NCBI GenBank assembly: GCA_020629915.1
Contig: JAHDCK010000006.1
Location: 1 to 36,781 of the forward strand
DNA from: Saprospiraceae bacterium
Lineage (GTDB): Bacteria > Bacteroidota > Bacteroidia > Chitinophagales > Saprospiraceae
Length of the DNA: 36,781 nt
Reading direction: 5' to 3'
A program made the position numbers and the translations under genes. Shown in pieces: positions 17,683 to 25,943 of this stretch; the stretch's first letter is position 1, and every line of letters starts with the position of its first letter. The notes below the pieces were generated by a model, which did no database searches, had not been told where the DNA came from, and saw only the letters and a list, made by a program, of their open reading frames with translations.

Positions 17683-17704
17683 AAAAAAGTAACCAAAATA
17701 CCAG

Positions 17705-19477
17705 ATGAAAGAAAAACAAAAGGCCCTGCTTTTTTTAGTGGCTTTACTGGCTGGGGTTTCCTTGCTCCGTTCTTCAGCCTGTCCGGATGAATTTTTAGAA
17801 GTTCGTTTTTTAGGCGGCAATATTCTTTTGTTGCTGAGCATCCTTTTTTTACCATTTCCGAAAAACTTCCGGTGGCACTGGATGGACGCTCTTTTTCTTG
17901 GGAGTTACCTTTGGACCCTGCTCTCTGCTGCCTGGAGTTATCTGCCGGTATTGGCTGTTTACCCGGCTCAAAAAATTTTCCTGGCTTGGATGGCTTTTCT
18001 TTGTTTTCGGATGGTTATAAAAAAAGAATATTTAAAATATATACAATATATTCTGATGGGAATGTTGGTCATTACCAGTGGGATTGTTTTTGTTCAAATT
18101 GCCAATTTGTCGGGAAGTGGCGGAGATATATTTTCCGAAGATGTATATAAGATATATGGTTTTTCAGCACATAAAAATCTGGTTTCTTCTTTTCTGTTTA
18201 TGATTTGTGGATTACTGTTCTATCTTTTTTATAAAGAGAAAAACAATAAATGGTATTACCTGATTTTTCTTTTGCCGGTCATTCCTGTTTTGATTCTTCG
18301 GTCTCGTTCTGTTTGGTTGGCATTTCTCGTCCTTGGATTGAGTAGTTTGTTTTTATTAAAACCTCCCTATAAAAAATGGGGATTGGGTTTGGCAGGCATC
18401 CTGCTTGGAGGGTTTTTGGCCCTAATGATTTTGCCGGGAAATTATCTTGGAAAATACCATCCGAGCCAGGTGATGAATGAGGGGACGGGGGCAGAACGGA
18501 GATTTATCTGGTACAAAACGAGGGAGTTGATCAAGGATCGTCCACTACTTGGTTATGGCGGAGGCAATTGGAAATTGTTTGTGTCTAGTAAAAGTGTAGA
18601 GGGGGCCTACCGGATGCAGTCGCAGGATGTTACGTTTACCAGAGTACATAATGACTTTTTGGAAGCCTTTGCGGAACAAGGAGTTGTTGGGTTTTTGCTA
18701 TATATTTTTATTTTTGGTCTGGCCTTTTGGATTTTGTTTTTACAAATTAGAAATAATGATATTCAAAAGAAAAATGAAGCGCTTCTTCTCCTTGGGGTTT
18801 TAGCCGGATATGTGGTGATTGCCAATTTTGATTTTCCCAGGGAGCGGATCGAGCATCAGGTTTATATGTCGTTAATTCTGGCACTTTCTGTATTTTTTTA
18901 TGGTGATAAATTTTATTTTAAAAATTTAAATTCTAAAAACAGTTTAAAAATTGTCAGGTATATTTTAGCAGCCATTTTATTATTTGGTATATATTTTAGT
19001 TATAACTGGTATGAGGCTGCAAAAGAGCAAAAGAAAATTATCCTTGCTACCAATAATCAAAATTGGAACCAAATGATTGAAGCTGGAAAAAGAGGCGATG
19101 GATTTTGGACACCAATTGATGCCGCTTCAAATGCATTTTCTTTTCATGCCGGGATGGGTTATTACTACCAGGAAAAATTTGCAAAGGCGTTACCACTTTT
19201 AAAAAGAGCAGCTGAACTCAATCCCCACCATTTTCAAACTCAAAATAACTACGCCAATGCATTGACGATGTTAAAGAGGTATAAAGAAGCGATTCCAGTT
19301 TATCAGCTTGTTCTGACGATTAATCCAAATTTTCAAGAAGGATTTTTAAATATTTGTTATGCTTATATCCAGCTAGGGGATTTGAAAAATGCTAAATTTT
19401 GGCTGGACAAAGTGACAATGGATCTACCCCGAAAAAAACAGTTTGCAAAAGAGATTGAGCGATTGAGTCGGCAGTAG
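17705..19477 (+). CDS. O-antigen ligase/polymerase-like membrane protein with C-terminal TPRs
   Basis: The protein has 590 residues. About ten to twelve membrane helices span residues 5-440. A periplasmic loop carries the Wzy_C/WaaL pattern: RRFIWYKTRELIKDRPLLGYGGGNW, and HNDFLEAFAEQGVVG about 45 residues later. The Arg and His of these segments are typical catalytic candidates. After the last helix three TPR-like repeats (about 480-580: GMGYYYQEKFAKALPLL, NYANALTMLKRYKEAI, CYAYIQLGDLKNAKFWL) form a soluble domain. Such proteins polymerise or ligate lipid-linked glycans, and some transfer glycans to proteins. It is transcribed divergently from the operon at 17512-10005. Whether it is a ligase, polymerase or protein glycosylase cannot be told from sequence. 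Confidence 0.85.
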   Translation: MKEKQKALLFLVALLAGVSLLRSSACPDEFLEVRFLGGNILLLLSILFLPFPKNFRWHWMDALFLGSYLWTLLSAAWSYLPVLAVYPAQKIFLAWMAFLCFRMVIKKEYLKYIQYILMGMLVITSGIVFVQIANLSGSGGDIFSEDVYKIYGFSAHKNLVSSFLFMICGLLFYLFYKEKNNKWYYLIFLLPVIPVLILRSRSVWLAFLVLGLSSLFLLKPPYKKWGLGLAGILLGGFLALMILPGNYLGKYHPSQVMNEGTGAERRFIWYKTRELIKDRPLLGYGGGNWKLFVSSKSVEGAYRMQSQDVTFTRVHNDFLEAFAEQGVVGFLLYIFIFGLAFWILFLQIRNNDIQKKNEALLLLGVLAGYVVIANFDFPRERIEHQVYMSLILALSVFFYGDKFYFKNLNSKNSLKIVRYILAAILLFGIYFSYNWYEAAKEQKKIILATNNQNWNQMIEAGKRGDGFWTPIDAASNAFSFHAGMGYYYQEKFAKALPLLKRAAELNPHHFQTQNNYANALTMLKRYKEAIPVYQLVLTINPNFQEGFLNICYAYIQLGDLKNAKFWLDKVTMDLPRKKQFAKEIERLSRQ

Positions 19478-19485
19478 ATTTTGAG

Positions 19486-20868
19486 CTAAAAACGATAATC
19501 CATTCCTATATTATTATATAATAAAATTGGATTTGATTTAACTTCCGGGCTAAGGTGAATATCTTTTAACGCATAACTTATTCGGGAGGAAAATTTAATA
19601 CTAATATTTTTATTTAATTGGTAAAATACAGATGTATTCCCCAGCAGATAGAACTTGTTAGCAAAACTAAAATCGCTTTGTCCTATTGGAAATGGGGCAA
19701 ATTCTCCACTAGAGTTTTTTGGTAGCGGTCGGAGTGTTTTTCCTTTACTGGTACTTAGGAAGGTATATTTTATCCCGGCTCCAAGTTCAACTCCAAATCT
19801 TCTGGCTGGCATTTTGAATTGAGCGGTTAGTAATACAGGGATAGATATCAATTGATGTTTATTAAAATGCTTTGTCCGCAAGGTAGCCACAGCTTCCCGG
19901 TTGGAAGACCAGTTGGGTACGCTCAGTGGATTGCCTGTAAGGGCGCTTGTTACTGAGTGGGAGCGGGTTAAAACAGAATCTTTTTTATAAGTATAATCCA
20001 GTTTACTTTCCAATGAGAGATACTCAATTCCGGATGTGATTTTCCATTTTTCTCTAAAATACCAACTTAAATCAGCGGCTAGTCCATAACTTAAAATTTC
20101 ATTTTCCGCAAGGGAATTCTCCGCAGCAAGTTTACTCCCGGAATATCGGGTGGCCCAGGAAGTCATTCCGCCAGTCAAAGAGATTTCAAATCCTTTGCCT
20201 GATTTTTTTGGGTCTTCGTTGTCCTCCGGATCATTTTTGTGGGAAGGGAAGCCAGCCCAATTGGAAGCATAATTAAGAGGTTTTATTGCAGGCACTTTTA
20301 ATCGGTTCAAAATGGAAAAACTTGGGTTGGTTGTTGCTGCAACAGACTCTTTTTGAGTGTATTTCCGTGTTCGGGCTGGCACATTCACCTCTCTCAATAA
20401 TTCTTTTTTTTCTTTTGTAGGAAGAATAAAGTTTTGTTTTATTTCTGAAGATTTTTTTGGATTGCCAGAGATTTTATTGTAATAATTTTTATTTAAATTT
20501 ATTTTGTTTTTAGAATTAGAGACTTCATTTTTTGCGGCATTGATTTCTTTTATAATAGTATTAATCGAATTTGTTTTCTTTGTTTTTGAAATTTCTGCAA
20601 TAGAAGAAGGAGCAGAATTTTGTTTTACTTTTGCCAGAGCAGTAGTTGTTTCTTTTGTAGAATTATTGGAAATAAAATAAAGAAGTGTTGTTCCTGAAAT
20701 GAATAACAGAAAGATTAGAAGTATATAAAATTTATTATTAGGATCATCCTTTTTGTCTAATGCTTCCTTTTTAGAAAGAATCCCGGCTTCCATTTTTTCC
20801 CACGACAAGTATTCGGGTAGTTCTTCATCTACCTTCCTGAATTTATTATGTAAATTTTCTTTACTCAT
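19486..20868 (-). CDS. predicted anti-sigma-type protein: one inner-membrane helix plus outer-membrane beta-barrel domain
   Basis: The protein has 460 residues from the ATG at 20868; a TTG two codons earlier is possible. The N-terminal ~45 residues are charged (KFRKVDEELPEYLSWEKMEAGI), as in sigma-binding segments. One membrane helix follows (about 46-65, FYILLIFLLFISGTTLLYF). A Lys/Asn/Ser-rich linker (about 70-215) precedes a beta-rich C-terminus with alternating aromatic strands (FEISLTGGMTSWATRYSG, YGLAADLSWYFREKWKITSG, FGVELGAGIKYTFLS, final IGMDYRF). The C-terminus resembles the Bacteroidota outer-membrane barrel (OMP_b-brl-like) family. It starts 26 bp after the ECF sigma gene. The architecture implies a trans-envelope protein linking the surface to the sigma factor; that role is inferred. 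Confidence 0.75.
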   Translation of the reverse strand: MSKENLHNKFRKVDEELPEYLSWEKMEAGILSKKEALDKKDDPNNKFYILLIFLLFISGTTLLYFISNNSTKETTTALAKVKQNSAPSSIAEISKTKKTNSINTIIKEINAAKNEVSNSKNKINLNKNYYNKISGNPKKSSEIKQNFILPTKEKKELLREVNVPARTRKYTQKESVAATTNPSFSILNRLKVPAIKPLNYASNWAGFPSHKNDPEDNEDPKKSGKGFEISLTGGMTSWATRYSGSKLAAENSLAENEILSYGLAADLSWYFREKWKITSGIEYLSLESKLDYTYKKDSVLTRSHSVTSALTGNPLSVPNWSSNREAVATLRTKHFNKHQLISIPVLLTAQFKMPARRFGVELGAGIKYTFLSTSKGKTLRPLPKNSSGEFAPFPIGQSDFSFANKFYLLGNTSVFYQLNKNISIKFSSRISYALKDIHLSPEVKSNPILLYNNIGMDYRF

Positions 20869-20894
20869 GTTCAATCAATTTGAGTTCTTAAAAA

Positions 20895-21428
20895 TTAAGA
20901 ACTTTTTTTATAATGTACTTTTAACCATTTCAACCCACGAGATAATTGGGAGCGGGAAGTTTGTGGTGAGATTTCTAATATTTGTGAAATTTCTTTATGT
21001 GAATAGCCTTCTACAAACGATAATAAAAAAATCGTTCGGTATCCCTGTGGCATCATTTTTATCAACCTGTCCAAAACAGAAGTATTTAATTTTTCCACAT
21101 CTAAATCTTCATTTTCAATCGAAACATCAAAGTCATTTTCAAGAGCTTCAAACTGCTTTAGTTTTTCTGTTTTTTTCAAGTAGGTAATCGTTTGATTCAG
21201 GGTAATTCTGCTTAGCCAGGTTTTAAAGGAGGCCTTATTCTCATCGTACTTATGAATAGCGTGAAAGACATTTGCAAAGACTTCCTGCATGACATCTTTT
21301 CTGTCTTCCTGTCTGGAAATATAATTTTTTATAATAGAAAAAACATAAGGAGCACAGGTTTCATAGCATTCTTTGAAACCCTTGTGCTCCCCATTCCTAC
21401 ATGAATCAATAAGTCTCTTTTCTATCAT
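20895..21428 (-). CDS. RNA polymerase ECF-type sigma-70 factor
   Basis: The protein has 177 residues from ATG 21428. A TTG-initiated extension to 21467 exists, but the ATG gives the typical ECF beginning (MIEKRLIDSCRNGEHKGFKECYETCAP). Region 2 includes RKDVMQEVFANVFHAIHKYDENKASFKTWL, the -10 recognition and core-binding part. Region 4 includes MPQGYRTIFLLSFVEGYSHKEISQIL...SRSQLSRGLKWLK, the helix-turn-helix for the -35 element. It should direct RNA polymerase to an unknown regulon. The next gene downstream encodes a membrane/barrel protein likely to control it. The repeat-rich lipoprotein lies just upstream on the same strand and may belong to the same circuit. Confidence 0.93.
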   Translation of the reverse strand: MIEKRLIDSCRNGEHKGFKECYETCAPYVFSIIKNYISRQEDRKDVMQEVFANVFHAIHKYDENKASFKTWLSRITLNQTITYLKKTEKLKQFEALENDFDVSIENEDLDVEKLNTSVLDRLIKMMPQGYRTIFLLSFVEGYSHKEISQILEISPQTSRSQLSRGLKWLKVHYKKSS

Positions 21429-21575
21429 ATCGGTTTTTAAATCAATTTTGGGAACCGGAAGTTGCAAACTTTAAAAAGTTTCGTTTTGATCGTTTCCCCA
21501 TTTGCCGTTTACACCTTCCGGATTGCCCTGATAACACAAAGGTTATACTAAAAACCAGTTTATATAATTACAATT

Positions 21576-22787
21576 TTAGTCACAGGAAATAAGTAAATTA
21601 TCAAAATCTGTTTGGTCATTTATGCTGAGGATCGTTCCATCTGTCAGGGTTACAAAAAGTGGTAAAGTAACCTCCACAACATTTGGATTGGAATTCATTT
21701 CATTTTCGAGTTCGGTGGCATCATTCACCATAATACTGGTTCCATCAAATTGAATTAGTTCTATAGGAAAATTCATAGTATAACAATCAGACAAATCCGT
21801 AGAGAAAATCCAAAGCTGAAAGAGTAATTCAAGACTTCCAATATTTCCACCGCCACCCATTCCGGGGCAATCATTAGCAGCAGCATCTAGTTCCGCCTGG
21901 TTATTGACAACGATAACTGTTCCGTCAGGTGCAGTCAAAGTCAATGGAAAAGCATACCCCGCAAATTGTCCCATCAGCATCAGGTCACATAATTCCATGT
22001 GGTCATTTACAGTTACAACCGTTCCATCTACCAAGACAACATCCAGGGGGAAGGCCACGGTGTAACAGTAGATATATTCCAGTCCTGTATCCCAGTTGAT
22101 AATTCCGGTGTCTACCGGGAAGTCCCCACAGGATGATACTAACGCTTGCAGTAATTCATCTATATCATTTACGGTAATTTGTATTCCATCTTCATCTTGC
22201 AGATCAAATGGAAAAACAAAGTATTGGGGTTCATCTGCAATGGCGGCATTGAACTCTGTGAGGTTGGTAACGGTGGTAGAATCCCCATTGTCATTAACAA
22301 GCGTTAAAGGGAATACTAATTCGTAACAGGAGTTGTCAAACCCAATGGCATAAGCCGGGAATAAATCGGTCCAGCCGTTTGGAAGGCAATTTGCAAATGC
22401 CTGAGACAATTCATTAATATCGTTGATCACTCCTGTCGTCCCATCTTCATAAGTAACATTGATCGGGTAAACAAAATCGCAATAAATATATATGGAATCT
22501 TGTCCAAGTGCATCCAGGTCAGTTTGGTCATTGACCGGATATTGGTTGCCATCGGGATCAACTAGTGTAAAGGGAAAGTTTACCGTAAAGCAATCCAGGT
22601 CAAGTCCGGTGGTTGTTGTTAGTCCGCGCGACATTAATGGGTTTGCGGTAGCAACGTCTCCGGGGTTTGGAGTAATCGTTTCTTTTACTTCAATTACTTC
22701 TTCTAAGTTATCTTTTTCACAGGAAGTAAAAATTAATGTGAAAGACAACAAAAAAAGGAAAGACAATCTATATAAGTTCATGTTCAT
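21576..22787 (-). CDS. repeat-rich lipoprotein (eight FPxxL...DG...VND units)
   Basis: The protein has 403 residues. A lipoprotein signal (SLF-type hydrophobic stretch, then LIFTSC at about residue 22) points to lipid attachment. After a short acidic linker come eight units of about 24 residues spaced roughly 35-50 apart. Each follows [FYL]-P-[FLI]-x-[LV]...[DN]-G...[VI]-[NT]-[DN]...[LF], for example FPFTLVDPDGNQYPVNDQTD and LPLFVTLTDGTILSINDQTD. They group in four pairs. Every pair opens with Cys-[FY] and closes with Cys near its end, suggesting four disulfide-stabilised modules. I do not recognise a named family. It lies 108 bp upstream of the sigma gene's long frame, same strand. A CGTTCGAACG palindrome sits 36 bp before its start. 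Confidence 0.85.
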   Translation of the reverse strand: MNMNLYRLSFLFLLSFTLIFTSCEKDNLEEVIEVKETITPNPGDVATANPLMSRGLTTTTGLDLDCFTVNFPFTLVDPDGNQYPVNDQTDLDALGQDSIYIYCDFVYPINVTYEDGTTGVINDINELSQAFANCLPNGWTDLFPAYAIGFDNSCYELVFPLTLVNDNGDSTTVTNLTEFNAAIADEPQYFVFPFDLQDEDGIQITVNDIDELLQALVSSCGDFPVDTGIINWDTGLEYIYCYTVAFPLDVVLVDGTVVTVNDHMELCDLMLMGQFAGYAFPLTLTAPDGTVIVVNNQAELDAAANDCPGMGGGGNIGSLELLFQLWIFSTDLSDCYTMNFPIELIQFDGTSIMVNDATELENEMNSNPNVVEVTLPLFVTLTDGTILSINDQTDFDNLLISCD

Positions 22788-22822
22788 TATTTTAAAATCA
22801 AAAAATCAAATTCATTTTATTT

Positions 22823-22832
22823 CGTTCGAACG
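22823..22832. promoter_or_regulatory. perfect 10-bp palindrome upstream of the lipoprotein gene
   Basis: CGTTCGAACG lies 36 bp before the lipoprotein start codon in otherwise AT-rich sequence. It could be an operator. A chance occurrence is possible. Confidence 0.25.
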
Positions 22833-22972
22833 TACACTATATTATTCTAGAAGAAAATGTAAACGTTGCATCTGATAGAAATTTTTTTTCGTTTTTTTTC
22901 AAATAGGGAAGAAGAAGGCAGGGGATAGATTGCCTCAGAGTCTTTAAAAAAAAGAGGAAGATTAATTTGATT

Positions 22973-23136
22973 TAAGTAGGTGGACATAAATAAGTTATTT
23001 TTTTGGCGGATAGATTTTTAGTTCAGACAAGGCGAAAAACACAGGCGATGCCTAAGCATCGGCGAGTATTTTCAACGAAGTATGAACTAAAAAGATGTCG
23101 CCATAAAACATATAGTTAATTGTGTCCACCTACTTA
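22973..23136. repeat. 164-bp palindromic intergenic element, copy A
   Basis: Perfect 14-bp terminal inverted repeats (TAAGTAGGTGGACA at 22973-22986 and its complement at 23123-23136) bound an element that is an imperfect palindrome along its length. Further paired blocks are TTTTTAGTTCA and its partner, and the central GATGC-CTAA-GCATC. Its core matches the element at 36461-36632. The right end supplies the TAG stop codon of the O-antigen-ligase-like gene. It fills most of the 342-bp gap 22788-23129; the rest is AT-rich with only the palindrome at 22823. Confidence 0.75.
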
Positions 23137-24473
23137 TTATATAAAATGCTCAACCAAGCCAAAAAACTCCAAAACAAAATCGCAATTTTATCCTGGTGTA
23201 GAAAGTTATTAAAAAAGGCATGAATAAAATAACTGAGCAAACCCAGTCCAAGGGCCAATCCAATCCAGCGATTTCTTTTGGATAGTTTGGAGTGATAAAT
23301 TTTTATAGTTGTAAGAAAAGTAAATCCCAAAAAAAACAGCCAGCACAATCCACCGATGATTCCGTTTTCGGAGAGTGCCTGGAGGTATTCGGAATGTGCG
23401 CCGCCGCCTCTGCCGGGAGGATGATCGCCGGATGTGGTAACGCTGATGCGGGTCATTTCTTCCTCGCGCTGGAAAGGAAGATAAGCCGAAGCAAAAGTCC
23501 CGGAGCCAAATCCAGCCACCGGACGTTCCACAAACATCCGCCAGGCACAGCTATACCGATTGAGTCGTTCCTTATTGGAAACATCTTTTGTTAGATTTGT
23601 AATGGATTGAATATGATGGGAAAGGTCTTCCGTTTTTGAAATAGCCTGATTTCCGGAAATGTAGTTTTTTATATTGTTTAAATTTAAATAAAAAAGTAAA
23701 AGAAAACTTCCTCCCAAAATGGCAAAATGCTTTATTTTAAATTTTAATATTATAATAAAAAATACAAAAACTAAAATACAGGCAGCACTCAGCCAGGTGG
23801 CGCGGGAAAAAGAAAGATAAATGCCAATAATAAATATCAAAGATAAAGCCAGGGAAAGGTATTTTTGATTTTTTGACAAACCACTTTCACGGGCAGGTAG
23901 CATACTGCCCACCAGCGTCAGGGGCAGGAGCATTAACATCGCCGTGCTGTATTGTGCATGATCAAAATAAAAAGGCCGGGCGGTCAGTACAGAAGTGGAA
24001 ATACTGAAATTGTATTGGGCGTGATTATACCAGCTAAAAAAAATGACGAGGCAAAATGTCAAGCTATACATTCCCACCCACCAAAAATCTTTAGAAGGAT
24101 TTTTAAGATACCAATAAATAAATCCTATATAAAAAACAGCCCAGTGCATCTCCGCAATAAAAGTGTACTTGGCAGATACGAGCCAATCGGAAGAAAAGGG
24201 AACAGTTACCCACATCCAGCCTAGTAAAATCATAGCCACCCAGGTAGTAGGGAATCGGAAAAATTGCAATACCTCATTCTGAATGAGACCTGCAAGCAAC
24301 AGGAGTAATATCGGTAGCAATATTTCTGAAGGAAGGTTTAGCTTAAAATAAGTTGCCTCCCATTCCGCAGAAACAGGTAAAATAAATATTAGAAAGATTA
24401 ATATTTTGTCGAAAATATTCTTGTACGCTGTTTCTTGAGTACTCAATGTTACAATTATTTTACTTTTCCTCAA
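23130..24473 (-). CDS. O-antigen ligase-like (Wzy_C) membrane protein
   Basis: The protein has 447 residues with about eleven hydrophobic helices. The conserved Wzy_C/WaaL block includes LNRYSCAWRMFVERPVAGFGSGTF and, after a loop, GAHSEYLQALSENGIIGG, holding Arg and His residues typical of the family. It lacks the TPR tail of the protein at 17705, so the locus has two different family members. Its start is uncertain: TTG at 24473, or a TTG nine codons later, and no ATG is near. Its last codons and TAG stop lie in the end of a palindromic element. It diverges from the radical SAM gene across about 80 bp. A polymerase or ligase for lipid-linked glycan is likely, but which one is unknown. Confidence 0.84.
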   Translation of the reverse strand: MRKSKIIVTLSTQETAYKNIFDKILIFLIFILPVSAEWEATYFKLNLPSEILLPILLLLLAGLIQNEVLQFFRFPTTWVAMILLGWMWVTVPFSSDWLVSAKYTFIAEMHWAVFYIGFIYWYLKNPSKDFWWVGMYSLTFCLVIFFSWYNHAQYNFSISTSVLTARPFYFDHAQYSTAMLMLLPLTLVGSMLPARESGLSKNQKYLSLALSLIFIIGIYLSFSRATWLSAACILVFVFFIIILKFKIKHFAILGGSFLLLFYLNLNNIKNYISGNQAISKTEDLSHHIQSITNLTKDVSNKERLNRYSCAWRMFVERPVAGFGSGTFASAYLPFQREEEMTRISVTTSGDHPPGRGGGAHSEYLQALSENGIIGGLCWLFFLGFTFLTTIKIYHSKLSKRNRWIGLALGLGLLSYFIHAFFNNFLHQDKIAILFWSFLAWLSILYNK

Positions 24474-24519
24474 AGTAAGAATTTTTGAAGTAATGAACCC
24501 AACAATGATTCCTTTGTTT

Positions 24520-24527
24520 TATCTTTG
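24520..24527 (+). promoter_or_regulatory. candidate -7 promoter box (TATCTTTG) of radical SAM paralogue 3
   Basis: TATCTTTG matches TAnnTTTG. Transcription would start near 24533. The TTG at 24525 lies inside this box and so would not be transcribed, which favours the GTG at 24552 as start codon with a leader of about 20 nt. Confidence 0.45.
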
Positions 24528-24551
24528 AGTGTATTCCAAAAAACAGGAAAG

Positions 24552-25943
24552 GTGAAAATAATTTTTACACATGGTTATTTTATTGCAGAAGATCCCAAGG
24601 AGCAGGCGATTATGAAACCCTACCCTCCGCTTGGGCTTTTGTACATTAGTGCCTGGCTGGAAAAGCATGGGTATGATAACGAAGTTTATGATACGACTTT
24701 TTCTGATGTGAAATCTCAACGCGATTACCTCCTTCAAAATCCACCCGAAGTCCTTGCTATTTATACCAACCTGATGACCAAAATCCAAATTGTCAATCTG
24801 GTTAATTTTATTAAAACAAATAAAAAATTTTCGGATACTCTGGTGGTTATCGGCGGTCCGGATGTTACCTACAACCTCCAAAACTATCTCGGAACCGGAG
24901 CGGATGTCCTCGTCATTGGGGAAGGCGAACAAACCATGCTAGATCTGGTCAAAGCTCGGGAGCAGGGATTTATGAAGCAGTTTGGGCATATTGACGGCGT
25001 GGCATTTTTGGATGAACAAGGCGATGTAGTCAAAACAAACAAGCGGTCGCACCTCCGCCCGGTTTCTCAACTGCCCTTACCCAATCGCAAAAAAATCGAC
25101 CTGCACAAATACCTGGAAACCTGGAAAAAACATCACGGACGAAGTGCTGTTTCTGTAAGTACCCAGCGGGGTTGTCCCTATACTTGCCGCTGGTGCAGCA
25201 CGGCCGTTTACGGACAAAGCTACCGCCGCCGTCCGGTGGAATCCGTTGTGGCAGAGTTGATAGAATTGAAAAAAACATATAACCCGGATCAAATTTGGTT
25301 TGTGGATGATGTCTTTACGGTGAGTCATAAATGGTTGATGGCTTTTAGGGATGAATTAAGGAAAAATAATATACAAATTCCATTCGAGTGTATTTCCCGT
25401 GCGGATAGAATGAATGAAGAGGTGATTAAAATATTGAAAGAATCTGGATGTTTTAGGGTTTGGATAGGGGCGGAGAGCGGTTCGCAGCGCATTTTGGATG
25501 CGATGGATCGTCGGGTGAAAACGGAACAGGTATCGGATATGATACAAGCGACTCAGCAGGCGGGGATGGAAGCCGGGACTTTTATTATGCTGGGTTATCC
25601 GGGTGAAACAATGGAAGATATTAAAGAAACTTTAAATCATTTGCAGCGATCTAATCCCACTCATTTTACGATTACGACGGCTTATCCGATAAAAGGAACG
25701 AGCCTTTTTACAGAAATTGAAAGAGACATAACGGAGCGTCCGGACTGGAATCAATCTACAGATCGGGAAATAGATTTTAAAAGAACTTATCCAAGAAAGT
25801 TTTATCCGTATGCGACTAACTGGGTGGTCAATTCGATGAAGTGGTATCAGATGCAGCAAAACAATCAACACCTGAGTTGGAAGGGATTTAAAACATATAT
25901 GAAAATCAATTTGTCCCGTATCGCTATGCACCGTTATTTATAG
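24552..25943 (+). CDS. B12-binding-domain radical SAM enzyme, paralogue 3
   Basis: The protein has 463 residues from GTG 24552. This start aligns with paralogue 2 (KIIFTHGYF versus KKVLFTHSYF) and lies after the -7 box; TTG 24525 would add nine residues. The B12-binding-type domain (about 1-140) contains LVVIGGPDVTYN and GADVLVIGEGEQTM. The radical SAM core has Cys208, Cys212 and Cys215 (GCPYTCRWC), WFVDDVFTV and WIGAESGSQRILDAMDRR. The cobalamin His motif is again missing (EVYDTTFSDV). The tail FKRTYPRKFYPYATNW matches that of paralogue 2. It ends tail to tail with a methyltransferase, overlapping it by 10 nt. Probable role: carbon methylation or another radical modification of a glycan or lipid precursor (inferred). 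Confidence 0.88.
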   Translation: MKIIFTHGYFIAEDPKEQAIMKPYPPLGLLYISAWLEKHGYDNEVYDTTFSDVKSQRDYLLQNPPEVLAIYTNLMTKIQIVNLVNFIKTNKKFSDTLVVIGGPDVTYNLQNYLGTGADVLVIGEGEQTMLDLVKAREQGFMKQFGHIDGVAFLDEQGDVVKTNKRSHLRPVSQLPLPNRKKIDLHKYLETWKKHHGRSAVSVSTQRGCPYTCRWCSTAVYGQSYRRRPVESVVAELIELKKTYNPDQIWFVDDVFTVSHKWLMAFRDELRKNNIQIPFECISRADRMNEEVIKILKESGCFRVWIGAESGSQRILDAMDRRVKTEQVSDMIQATQQAGMEAGTFIMLGYPGETMEDIKETLNHLQRSNPTHFTITTAYPIKGTSLFTEIERDITERPDWNQSTDREIDFKRTYPRKFYPYATNWVVNSMKWYQMQQNNQHLSWKGFKTYMKINLSRIAMHRYL

